NCBI GenBank assembly: GCA_963575675.1
Contig: CAUYUA010000217.1
Coordinates: forward strand, 47,868 to 111,867
Direction of reading: 5' to 3'
Source of the DNA: CAUYUA01 sp963575675
GTDB taxonomy: Bacteria; Pseudomonadota; Alphaproteobacteria; Azospirillales; Azospirillaceae
DNA length: 64,000 nt
Made by a program: the position numbers and the translations under genes. This document shows, piece after piece, positions 26,020 to 34,274 of this stretch. The notes below the pieces were generated by a model. That model searched no databases, was not told the origin of the DNA, and saw only the letters and a program-made list of their open reading frames with translations. The first letter of the stretch is position 1, and the number at the start of each line of letters is the position of its first letter.

Positions 26020-29000
26020 TACGAAGATTGCAAAGTTGTTACTTCCTTTTCCATCCGCGCCATTTCTTTCATAACCTCTTCAGAGAGCAAATCAATATCT
26101 TCCCACTTCTGAGTAAGGCTAAGGCTTTCAAGCTTCTGGCAGGCAAGAGCCAAGGCTTTGGCTCCTGCTGTGCGCGAAGAGCCTTTTAGATTATGGGCGC
26201 AACTTTTGATTTCTGAGGCTTGGCGTTTCTCGCAAGCGGCGGAGAGGCGGATAATGATGTCTCTACTGGAGTTGAGAAAGTCTTGAAGCATTTCTTGAAT
26301 GAGGATTTGGTCGTCACCGCAGAGCTGTCTTAGTCCGGAGAGATCGAGAACCGGCAGTTCGTTGGCGGCGGAGGAGGGCGCGCTTTGAATCGTCGTAGGC
26401 GCCTGCGGTGTGAATGCAGGCGTCTGCGACGTAGATGTTGTCAACGGAGCTGTTTGCGTCGGCGTGAAGGGAAGCCAACGGCGCAGGGTTTCCCCGAGTT
26501 TATTCATATCCAGTGGTTTGCAGAGGTAATCATCCATTCCGGCGGCTTTGAAGCGCTCGGCTTCCCCTTGGAAAGCGTTGGCGGTGATGGCGATGATGGG
26601 AAGGCGACGGGAAGAGGATATAAGTTGTTCGCGTTCGCGCAACAGGCGAGTTAGCTCGAAACCGTCCATTTCAGGCATGTGGCAGTCGGTAAGCAATGAT
26701 GCATAGGAATCAGGATTGCGTTCGAAGGCGTTGAGAGCTTCTCGACCATTGTTGGTGAATTCGGCGGCGTAGCCGAGGAGATTGAGTTGCATTTGGATAA
26801 CTTTACGGTTGGTTGGGTTGTCCTCTGCAATCAAGAGTAGTTGTCCGGCTTTTCGCGCGTCTTCGATGGAAGCGCTGTGGTTTGGCAAAGAGGCGTCGGC
26901 GTTGAAGCGGGCGTCGGTTGATTCGGAGGGAGGGAATGAATCTTGCTTTTCAACGGAGATTGTTGCGCGTTCGGAATCCGGAGCGATTCGTCCGGCGACA
27001 ACGGCGACGGCGCGGATGAGTGCGGTTCGGCGTGTGGGGCGGGTCAGCGTTAATGGGGTTCCGGGGCGATGGGGGCGCCGAACTCCGATATCGACTCCGG
27101 GTTCGGATAGCAACACGGAATGAATTGTCTCTCCGGCGGGGCCGAACCCCAGGGCTTCGCGCACAGCAATCACAGATGATTGATAGACGCGAGCATCGAT
27201 GACGGCGACGTCGAAGGGGCGGCCTGCGGTTGCCGTGGCGCGGGCGATCGTAAGAAAGGCGGGACCGTCTGCGACGGCGACGGCGGTGGCTCCTGCGGTT
27301 TCGAGATAGCTGTTGAAAAAGTCTCGGGCGACGTCGTCATAATGGACAATGACGACACGAAGGCCGGATAAATCGATCTCTCCGGCGGGGGGCTTGTCGT
27401 GGTGGAGGGCGAGGACTTCGGGGGGGGCGACATCGAGGCAAACTTGAAGCCAGAAGCATGACCCTTGCCCGGCGTGGCTGGAGACGCCGATTTCTCCGCC
27501 CATAATCGCGGCCAAACGGCGCGAGATTGATAAACCCAAGCCGGTGCCGCCAAAACGGCGGGTGGTGGAGTGTTCGGCTTGAGAGAAGGGTTGAAACAAT
27601 CGTTCTTGGTCTGCGGAGGCGATTCCAATACCTGTGTCGATGACGTTGACTCGGAAGGACGCGCGTTCGTCGTTGACGTCGAGGGCGTCAACTTGAATGA
27701 CCACTTTTCCTTTCTCGGTGAACTTAATGGCGTTTCCGGCGAGGTTGAACAAGATTTGCCGTAGGCGCAAGGAGTCGCCCATTAAGGTTGTGGGCAAATG
27801 TGGGTCGACGTGGATCAATAAATCGATGCCTTTGCGCTGAGCGTTGGCGGCCAGAGTGTCTCCAACGCTCTCCACCAGAGTCGAGAAAGAGACCGGCGCG
27901 CGCTCTAGGTCGAGCTTGCCGGCTTCAATTTTAGAAAAGTCCAGGATGTCGTCGATGATGCGCAGCAGCGATCGCGCGGAATCGCGAATGGTGGCGACGG
28001 TGTCGGACTGTTCCGGGTCGAGCGGAGAACGCTCCAAGAGTTCCAACATGCCGAGAACTCCGTTCATCGGCGTGCGGATTTCATGGCTCATGGTGGCGAG
28101 AAACACCGATTTTGCGGCTGTGGCTTGTTCCGCCTGCTCTTTGGCGGCTTGTAGTTCGGCTTGGGCCTGTTGTCGTCGAGAGATGTCGTAGACCCAGCTC
28201 AGATAAACCTGTTCGCCATCGATTTCGGTGGCGTCGCACGAGATTAAAGCCCAGAACGGCGCGCCGTCGCAGCGTATCATCCGCGCTTCGGTTTCTTGTA
28301 GAAAGCCGTTGTTCTCAAACAGAGTTTCCACGAGGCGGCGATGTTCGGCGGGGGAGACGAACATTTCGGCTGCGTCGGTTTCCAGCAAGCTTTCGCGCGG
28401 CCGGTTGAGCATATTCGCCAGTCGTCGGTTGGTGAAGATCATCGAGCCGTTTTTGCGCGCCGCGACGACGCCGACAGGACTGTTTTCCAAAATTGTGCGT
28501 AAGCGTTCGCGACTTTCAGAAAGTTCTTGGGTGCGTTTTTGCACCTTTGATTCGATCGACATGATGTAGTCGAACGAACGTAGCGCGGCGATGACGGCGG
28601 TGAATAATCCTTCCGCTGAAAGCTCGGCCTTGGATTTGTAGTCGTTGATGTCGTAATCGATGATTACGCTGCGTTGTGGCGCTTGACCGGGTTGCCCCGT
28701 GCGGAGAATCAGCCGGATATCCAAATTGCCCAATTCTTCGCGAATGGCGTGGACCAGTTGCAATCCGGCGTGTTCGTCCTCCATTACGACGTCGATTAAG
28801 GCTACGGCGATCAGCGGAGTGGTTTCGAGCATGGCGCGGGCGTCGTTTGCCGAGTGCGCGCTGATGATTTTCAATGACCGGTTTTTGAATCGAACTTCGG
28901 ACAAAATCAGCTCGGTCATCGAATGGACGTCCGGCTCATCGTCCACCACCAAGATGAGCCAAGGGTTTTCGGTTTCGGTTGGTTCGTCGGTTTCTTCGGC

Positions 29001-29114
29001 AAATAGAATTTCATCCGATAACAGACCGTCATCGCTCTCGTTTGGCGGCGAGGCGTCGTTGTTCGAGAAAGAGCCGTCTTTGGAGAGGAAGGCGTCGGTC
29101 TCGGAGGGCGTCAC
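26019..29114 (-). CDS. Multidomain hybrid sensor kinase: REC-PAS-HisKA-HATPase-pseudoREC-REC-HPt
   Basis: The 1031-residue protein opens with an acidic leader and a receiver (LILVVDDEPDVHSM; Asp108 in VALIDVVMED; RTGQPGQAPQ). A PAS domain (about 205-312), HisKA with His344 in TMSHEIRTPMNG and a HATPase follow. Next is a receiver-like domain (LRVVIVHYDDVARDFF) whose acidic pair is displaced, probably inactive, then a canonical receiver (LLIAEDNPTNRKVI; LLTDCHMPEMDGFEL) and an HPt with His974 in CAHNLKGSSR. A full phosphorelay is encoded in one cytosolic polypeptide. An output regulator is not adjacent. The first receiver is paralogous to that of the 14.9-16.8 kb cyclase. Confidence 0.93.
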   Translation of the reverse strand: MTPSETDAFLSKDGSFSNNDASPPNESDDGLLSDEILFAEETDEPTETENPWLILVVDDEPDVHSMTELILSEVRFKNRSLKIISAHSANDARAMLETTPLIAVALIDVVMEDEHAGLQLVHAIREELGNLDIRLILRTGQPGQAPQRSVIIDYDINDYKSKAELSAEGLFTAVIAALRSFDYIMSIESKVQKRTQELSESRERLRTILENSPVGVVAARKNGSMIFTNRRLANMLNRPRESLLETDAAEMFVSPAEHRRLVETLFENNGFLQETEARMIRCDGAPFWALISCDATEIDGEQVYLSWVYDISRRQQAQAELQAAKEQAEQATAAKSVFLATMSHEIRTPMNGVLGMLELLERSPLDPEQSDTVATIRDSARSLLRIIDDILDFSKIEAGKLDLERAPVSFSTLVESVGDTLAANAQRKGIDLLIHVDPHLPTTLMGDSLRLRQILFNLAGNAIKFTEKGKVVIQVDALDVNDERASFRVNVIDTGIGIASADQERLFQPFSQAEHSTTRRFGGTGLGLSISRRLAAIMGGEIGVSSHAGQGSCFWLQVCLDVAPPEVLALHHDKPPAGEIDLSGLRVVIVHYDDVARDFFNSYLETAGATAVAVADGPAFLTIARATATAGRPFDVAVIDARVYQSSVIAVREALGFGPAGETIHSVLLSEPGVDIGVRRPHRPGTPLTLTRPTRRTALIRAVAVVAGRIAPDSERATISVEKQDSFPPSESTDARFNADASLPNHSASIEDARKAGQLLLIAEDNPTNRKVIQMQLNLLGYAAEFTNNGREALNAFERNPDSYASLLTDCHMPEMDGFELTRLLREREQLISSSRRLPIIAITANAFQGEAERFKAAGMDDYLCKPLDMNKLGETLRRWLPFTPTQTAPLTTSTSQTPAFTPQAPTTIQSAPSSAANELPVLDLSGLRQLCGDDQILIQEMLQDFLNSSRDIIIRLSAACEKRQASEIKSCAHNLKGSSRTAGAKALALACQKLESLSLTQKWEDIDLLSEEVMKEMARMEKEVTTLQSS

Positions 29115-29187
29115 GGTGAATTCCTTGCGGGGAGGGGGCGGACGGAAGGCGTGATGGAGTTTAAATATTGATCGTCTATGACGGCTT

Positions 29188-29901
29188 TTATACAGGCGCA
29201 GGCAAGACCGGCAGAGTTAGGTGTTTTCCGATGTGGGCGTCAAGACTGCGTTTGAGGTCGTCCATGTGCTCGGAGAAAAAATGGTCGGCGTTTTCGACGA
29301 TGTGATAATTGACGTTTAGGCGATTCTCTAAAAGAGCGTCTTTCGAGGCGTAGGCGCGGGTGAAGCGTTCGACTAAAGCGGTTGAAGCCGGTTCCGGGGC
29401 TAAGTCGTCGCGACTGCCTTGAAGAAACAACGCCGAGCCGCAGCGCGTCGCGTTGGATGCAGAGGAGGGAGCGTTGAGAAAGTCGAAGTCAAACATAGAG
29501 GCGGGGGGCGCGACGGCAATGACGTGCTTGATGCGTTGATCTTGGCGCCATAGGCGCAGTCCGATCCATGATCCGAACGAGAAGCCGGCGATCCAGCAGT
29601 CTGATGCTTCGGGTTGAGTGGCGCGCAGCCAATCCAAAGCGGCGCAAGCGTCTTCGGTTTCGCCGACTCCTTGGTCATAGAGTCCTGCGCTGCGGCCGAC
29701 GCCGCGAAAATTGAAGCGCAATGTTGCGCAACCGTGACGGCTCAAGGTTTGAAAAAGAGCGTAAGTCACTTTGTTGTTCATGGTTCCGCCATACAGCGGA
29801 TGAGGATGTAAAGCGAGCGCGATCGGGGCGCGAGGGTTGGCGGCGCGTGTAAAGCGTCCTTCCAAGGGGCCCGCAGGGCCGGGGATCATTACGTCTGGCA
29901 T
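29188..29901 (-). CDS. Alpha/beta hydrolase
   Basis: The 237-residue protein has the fold and motifs of a small cytosolic alpha/beta hydrolase group: LHPHPLYGGTMNNKVTY at the oxyanion strand, RFNFRGVGRSAG, the nucleophile elbow GFSFGSWIG (Ser), a SALFLQGSRDDLAP acid region and the His in ENADHFFSEH. The group is widespread in proteobacteria and its natural substrate is not established. The gene stands between the hybrid kinase and a palindromic repeat, on the same strand as both neighbours. Confidence 0.88.
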   Translation of the reverse strand: MPDVMIPGPAGPLEGRFTRAANPRAPIALALHPHPLYGGTMNNKVTYALFQTLSRHGCATLRFNFRGVGRSAGLYDQGVGETEDACAALDWLRATQPEASDCWIAGFSFGSWIGLRLWRQDQRIKHVIAVAPPASMFDFDFLNAPSSASNATRCGSALFLQGSRDDLAPEPASTALVERFTRAYASKDALLENRLNVNYHIVENADHFFSEHMDDLKRSLDAHIGKHLTLPVLPAPV

Positions 29902-30045
29902 GTTTGGGGGGGTATTCTAGCGTTATTTGAGGAGGAGAGGGCTTTTAATCTTAATATCGCTTTCGGTCTTAATATCAATGATATTAATTTCATTCATTTG
30001 ATGGCGTCGGATCATGGTCTTCTTCAGAAGAGTGGTGTGCGTGGT

Positions 30046-30107
30046 GACTGAGTTTCTGGTCGTGTGGGGGAAGAAAGTCCCCCCTCGACGACCAGGAACT
30101 CAGAGTC
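30046..30107. repeat. Palindromic intergenic repeat, copy 3 (compact)
   Basis: GACTGAGTTTCTGGTCG then TGTGGGGG, a short loop, CCCCCC and CGACGACCAGGAACTCAG form a compact palindrome. It retains the CTGGTCG arm of the family but lacks the long centre. It lies between the alpha/beta hydrolase start and the barnase stop, and would be transcribed as a hairpin at the RNase gene's 3' end. Nothing else is visible between 29902 and 30138. Confidence 0.85.
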
Positions 30108-30138
30108 TTCGCCTTTTCTGAACAAACTCTAACGTCTT

Positions 30139-30627
30139 CTATGGCACCCGTGTAAAAGTTTCATAATGATCAACTGTTACATAGATTTCGTTTTTTCCTG
30201 AAAACACCAGACGTTTGGCTCCGCGTGATTTGCATGTCGGCTCTAAATCGGCTTCTCGGTAATTTTTTTTCGGCAACCTGCCTTCCAGATTTCGGAACAC
30301 ATCGCCTCCAATCCATTGGTTTGGAATTGCTTCGCAAATATTTGCTCCTGGACGCCACCCTTTTCTTGAGGCTTCTTGTTTCGTGAGATATTTATTGGGA
30401 AGGCGTCCGGTTGAGCGAATGGCGGAGACGGTTTCGACAAAAGAGGCTGTGTCTTTCAAGCCTATGGAGCGAGAAAATTGAGTTAAGTCTTCCGCATGCG
30501 CGCCGGAGGCGATTGTTCCAGAGGCGATCACCGCGAACGCGACCACAGAGCATCCGAAGCAAAGCGCCGAGCGCGCAAAAGTACGGAATAAAGAGCGTCG
30601 TTTGGAGAAGATAGGACGGTTTATCAT
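30139..30627 (-). CDS. Exported barnase-type ribonuclease (microbial RNase N1/T1 family)
   Basis: The 162-residue precursor starts at ATG 30627 after AAGGA. A signal peptide ends near GAHA (residue 45). The mature part aligns by eye with barnase along its whole length: GRLPNKYLTKQEASRKGW, IGGDVFRNLEGRLPKKNY, READL, KRLVFSG and TVDHYETFTRV. Catalytic residues correspond to barnase Glu73 (Glu125), Arg83/Arg87 (Arg135, Arg139) and His102 (His154). Two Cys (98, 132) are absent from barnase and may form a disulfide. It should cleave RNA outside the cytoplasm. No barstar-like inhibitor gene is visible nearby. It lies 69 bp after the TPR gene. Confidence 0.92.
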   Translation of the reverse strand: MINRPIFSKRRSLFRTFARSALCFGCSVVAFAVIASGTIASGAHAEDLTQFSRSIGLKDTASFVETVSAIRSTGRLPNKYLTKQEASRKGWRPGANICEAIPNQWIGGDVFRNLEGRLPKKNYREADLEPTCKSRGAKRLVFSGKNEIYVTVDHYETFTRVP

Positions 30628-30696
30628 AAGCAATCCTTGTAATTTGTAGTATAGGCGGGTTCGAATCAAGGTTCTGTTTTTACGCGATCCTCCGAT

Positions 30697-31485
30697 TTAC
30701 TGAGATTTGGAGCGCGTCAAATTCTGTTGGGATTTTCGTCCTTCTTCCGAATCCGGAGCTAAACGCACCACGCGCCGCCAATCAACAATGGCGGAAGGAA
30801 TGTTGTTGTTCAACGCTTTCAAGTTTCCTCGTAAAAACAACGCCTCGACATAGTCTGCGCGAATCTCCAATGCTTTCTCAACATCGGATAGTGCTTTTCC
30901 AAGCTCGTTCACCGCGCGCCAAGCTGCTGCGCGATAATAATAGGCCTCCGCTCGTTTTGGCGAGCGTTTTAGGGCCTGAGACAAATCTTCAATGGCTTCG
31001 CGAGGACGTTTCGCATCCATTCGAGCGAAGGCTCGATCAATGTATAGATCCGAATCGTCGGGAGTGCGCGACAAAGCGGTGGAATAGACTCGTTCGGCGC
31101 GCGTAGAATCACCCGCCAATAACCAAGCCCATCCTGCGCGCGCCAATAATCCGGCGGCGTGTTTGGAGTCTTGTCCTGCTAAGATTGGCGCTAACTCTTC
31201 GAATTGTTGTCCGGCTTCAGCAAAGCGGCCAAGATAAAATCGCGCGGTGGCTTGGCATAATTTTGCGGATGGGCCGCCGCCATGATCCAGCCATGTTTCA
31301 GAATCACTTAATGCGGTTTTTGGAGACGTCTCGGCTTTTTTAACGCATGCGGCGAGTTCTGGAGTCTGGACGCTTGCGGATGGCGGCAATGGGCGTTTTT
31401 CAGCCGGAACGCCCGCAAGGAGCGCAAATGGAATGGCGCAAAAAATCGCACTGACGCATGCTCCCATGACGAATCGTTTCCGCAC
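30697..31485 (-). CDS. Exported TPR-repeat protein
   Basis: The 262-residue product starts at GTG 31485 after AAGGTGA and has a signal peptide (VMGACVSAIFCAIPFALLAG). From about residue 100 it carries four to five tetratricopeptide units, e.g. AGWAWLLAGDSTRAERVYS, ALSRTPDDSDLYIDRAFARM, AIEDLSQALKRSPKRAEAYY and ALSDVEKALEIRADYVEALF. It is a periplasmic or surface scaffold. It sits just upstream of the barnase homologue in the same direction, so the two are likely cotranscribed; whether TPR and RNase interact is unknown. Confidence 0.82.
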   Translation of the reverse strand: MRKRFVMGACVSAIFCAIPFALLAGVPAEKRPLPPSASVQTPELAACVKKAETSPKTALSDSETWLDHGGGPSAKLCQATARFYLGRFAEAGQQFEELAPILAGQDSKHAAGLLARAGWAWLLAGDSTRAERVYSTALSRTPDDSDLYIDRAFARMDAKRPREAIEDLSQALKRSPKRAEAYYYRAAAWRAVNELGKALSDVEKALEIRADYVEALFLRGNLKALNNNIPSAIVDWRRVVRLAPDSEEGRKSQQNLTRSKSQ

Positions 31486-31605
31486 GATTTCACCTTTTCA
31501 TTGTTGCATTATGATTGACGCATGTCTTCTGAAGAAAAAAATCCAGTCGAGAACTTATATTTCTATTTGACATGACTGGCTGAGAACGAGGGTTCATCAT
31601 GTTTT

Positions 31606-32265
31606 TTAAACCAAAGCCTTGACCGAAGCGCGGGTAAGAAACGCCTCGGCGATCGCGAGGTCTGTCGGCGTGTTGATGTTGAGGAAAGAATCTATAGGCG
31701 CTTCCGGCCAGGCGACAACTCGGTGGGGGCGCCGATTGAGCCAATCAAAGACCTTGCGCACGCCTTCGCTTCGCACAGCATGATCTAGGGCGTCGCGTAA
31801 AGCAAGCGGCCAGAGCCCAATCAAAGGATGAATGCGGCCTCCTGAACTGGCGCATCGAATAATATCGTTGCGGACGTCTGCCTCCCACAATTTTGTTGCT
31901 AAATTATGGGGCAAAAACGGAGTGTCGCACGGAATCGTCATCAAAAAACGGCAAGCCGGAGCGATCTCGACCAGTCGGTTCATGGCGCCCAACACGCCCG
32001 ATAGAGGGCCTTGCCAATCGGGGAGTGCGTCATTAACCCAGAGCGTGTTTTGTTGTGGGAAAGAGATGTTTTGCTCCGGACCCGTTGCAGAGCCGTTGAT
32101 CATCAAAATATCCACTTGAGGCTGAATTCGTCTCCATACATGAAGGATAAGAGGTTCTTTCGCCAGAAGAACCGCTGGTTTTCCACCGCCAATTCGCACG
32201 CCGCGTCCTCCGGCCAAAATGACGGCGGCCACTTCAGAAGAGTTGAATGTCATGACGCAAGCCAT
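31606..32265 (-). CDS. mobA: Molybdenum cofactor guanylyltransferase
   Basis: The 219-residue product transfers GMP to molybdopterin to make MGD for DMSO-reductase-family enzymes. The nucleotidyltransferase signature VILAGGRGVRIGGGKPAVLL is at the N-terminus, the Mg-binding aspartate lies in MTIPCDTPFLP, and HPLIGLW and FLNINTPTDL are typical later blocks. The usual G-x-x-x-R-M-G appears here as GRGVRIGGGK. No mobB or molybdoenzyme gene is adjacent. ATG 32265 and ATG 32253 are both possible starts. Confidence 0.93.
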   Translation of the reverse strand: MACVMTFNSSEVAAVILAGGRGVRIGGGKPAVLLAKEPLILHVWRRIQPQVDILMINGSATGPEQNISFPQQNTLWVNDALPDWQGPLSGVLGAMNRLVEIAPACRFLMTIPCDTPFLPHNLATKLWEADVRNDIIRCASSGGRIHPLIGLWPLALRDALDHAVRSEGVRKVFDWLNRRPHRVVAWPEAPIDSFLNINTPTDLAIAEAFLTRASVKALV

Positions 32266-32534
32266 ATCACACGGGTTTGTTTCGCTCTCTTATTGTCTAT
32301 GGTTGACTCTTTGGGAAAGGGAGTAAGAAATATCGAAATCTTAAGAAAATCTGCTTTGTTTACCATAACCTATGAATTTTATTGTTTCAGATAGGCTAAC
32401 GGAATTATCCAACTCTGCAATAAGAATAAACGCTTTTGGAAAATGATAATTAAAAATTTTTCTATTGGAAAATATTAAAAAATCCTTCAATTTAAGTGAC
32501 AATGTTCCGTTCTGCATTTAAGGGTTTTTGACAC

Positions 32535-34211
32535 ATGAAGAATCTACCGATTGCCATAAAAATACTTACTATTCTTGGCATGATGGCGGCCATAACCGTA
32601 GGAATTGGCCTTTACGCTGCTACGAACATTGCATCTATCGATAGAGCCTACTCTCAGCTAATCGAGCATAAAGAGAAAGGCGTGTTGGCTTTGGCGCGGC
32701 TGAACCGTAGTTTATCTGAAATCGGCCGTCTCCTTTATGGGATTATTGCTGAAGCAAATGATGCCGACATAAGAGAGAACGCCAGTTTATTAGATGACGC
32801 TCAAAAACAATTCCTAGAGTATGCAAATGCTGCTCTCAAGGTTTTGCCGGACCAAAAAACTCAAATCGACGATATTATCAGTCAGTATAATAGACTAACT
32901 CCGGCGATGTCCAGAGTGGAATCTTTGGGATTAAAAAATCAAAATGATGAAGCTGTTAAAGAATTGCGTCCAATTAATATGGATATGCGCAAACTTCGTC
33001 AAGATATAGTGTCTATGGTTACTATGATCAATAAAAGCGTCTCTGAAGAATCGAGCGCTCTCAGTGTCAACGCAAACACCACCTACACTTTGTCTATCAG
33101 CATTTCTATTGGCGCATCGCTCTTGATGTTGTTCGTTGCTTATACTCTTACGCGCGCCGGGGTGTCAAAACCAATTATTGAGCTGGTTGCGCTGATGGAG
33201 CGCCTCGTCAAAGGCGATACAAGCATTCAAATTGGAGAACAAGATCGTCAAGACGAAGTCGGCGCCCAAGCGCGAGCGCTTCAGGTGTTTAAGAGCAACG
33301 CCATTGAGGTTGAACGTCTGAAGACTGAACAAGCGGCTCAAGAACGGCGCGCGCTCGAAGAAAAAAAGCGTTCCATGAACCTGCTTGCGGATGGTTTTGA
33401 GAACAGCGTCAAAAGCGTGGTGAGCACTGTGTCTTCCGCTTCAAGCCAAATGCGCTCCAACGCCGCCAATCTTTCAACGATCGCTAAGGAAACCAATCAA
33501 CAGTCGGTGGCGGTGGCGACGGCGGCGGAACAAGCATCGACCAATGTTCAAACCGTCGCCTCGGCGGCGGAGGAGTTAAGCGGATCTATTGTCGAGATTG
33601 GGCGTCAAGTTAACCGATCCTCAAAAGTCGCCAGTGGCGCGGTGAATGAAGCGGAACGCACCAACGCCACCGTTTCTGGTTTGGTTGACGCGGCGCAAAA
33701 AATCGGCGAAGTGGTGAAATTGATTAACAATATTGCGTCTCAAACAAATCTTTTGGCTTTGAACGCAACGATTGAAGCGGCTCGCGCAGGCGAAGCGGGA
33801 AAAGGCTTCGCTGTTGTGGCTTCGGAAGTCAAAAATCTTGCGAATCAGACCGCCAAAGCCACCGACGAAATTTCCGCGCAAATCACCGAAATGCAGGGCG
33901 CCGCAACTGGGGCCGCAGATGCAATCAAAGGCATTGGCGGCACGATCAGCCGAATCAATGAGACCATCACCACTATTGCGGCGGCGGTTGAAGAGCAAGC
34001 GGCGGCCACTCAAGAAATTGCTCGAAATGTTCAGCAAGCCGCAGTCGGCGCCTCTGAGGTGAATCGGAACATTTCGGGTGTTACACGATCCGCCAATGAA
34101 ACCGGCTCTTTGGCGGGACAAACTCTATTCGCCGCTGAGAGTTTGATGAGAGAAGCGGAAGTTCTGCGAAAATCTGTCGATAGTTTTATTGTTAAGGTTC
34201 GGAGCGCATAG
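32535..34211 (+). CDS. Methyl-accepting chemotaxis protein
   Basis: The 558-residue chemoreceptor has an N-terminal membrane helix (IKILTILGMMAAITVGIGLY), a periplasmic four-helix-bundle sensor (about 30-185), a second helix (ISIGASLLMLFVAYTL), a HAMP domain (SKPIIELVALMERLVKGDTS) and a signalling domain. The signalling hairpin tip reads INNIASQTNLLALNATIEAA-RAGEAGKGFAVVASEVKNLA. The ligand is unknown. It is monocistronic; 64 bases after its stop an IS4-family element is inserted in a palindromic repeat. Confidence 0.95.
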   Translation: MKNLPIAIKILTILGMMAAITVGIGLYAATNIASIDRAYSQLIEHKEKGVLALARLNRSLSEIGRLLYGIIAEANDADIRENASLLDDAQKQFLEYANAALKVLPDQKTQIDDIISQYNRLTPAMSRVESLGLKNQNDEAVKELRPINMDMRKLRQDIVSMVTMINKSVSEESSALSVNANTTYTLSISISIGASLLMLFVAYTLTRAGVSKPIIELVALMERLVKGDTSIQIGEQDRQDEVGAQARALQVFKSNAIEVERLKTEQAAQERRALEEKKRSMNLLADGFENSVKSVVSTVSSASSQMRSNAANLSTIAKETNQQSVAVATAAEQASTNVQTVASAAEELSGSIVEIGRQVNRSSKVASGAVNEAERTNATVSGLVDAAQKIGEVVKLINNIASQTNLLALNATIEAARAGEAGKGFAVVASEVKNLANQTAKATDEISAQITEMQGAATGAADAIKGIGGTISRINETITTIAAAVEEQAAATQEIARNVQQAAVGASEVNRNISGVTRSANETGSLAGQTLFAAESLMREAEVLRKSVDSFIVKVRSA

Positions 34212-34218
34212 GAAAATA

Positions 34219-34274
34219 AAAATTAGACAGGACCAGTGACTGTGTTCTTGGTCGTGCATGGAGGGGCGAAAGCC
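34219..34274 (+). repeat. Palindromic intergenic repeat, copy 4, left part (split by the IS)
   Basis: AAATTAGACAGGACCAGTGA, then CTGTGTTCTTGGTCGTG, CATGGA and GGGGCGAAAGCC match the left half of the family. The remainder continues after the insertion sequence at 35624 (GGGCGAAAGCCCCTCCCTTA, then TTTGCATTAA). Joining the two sides restores one hairpin GGAGGGGCGAAAGCCCCTCC. Confidence 0.88.

Noticed and set aside
29902..31605. Barstar-like inhibitor beside the barnase homologue
   Set aside because: Gaps on either side hold only a repeat and short frames without the barstar pattern; the neighbouring genes are larger and belong to other families.
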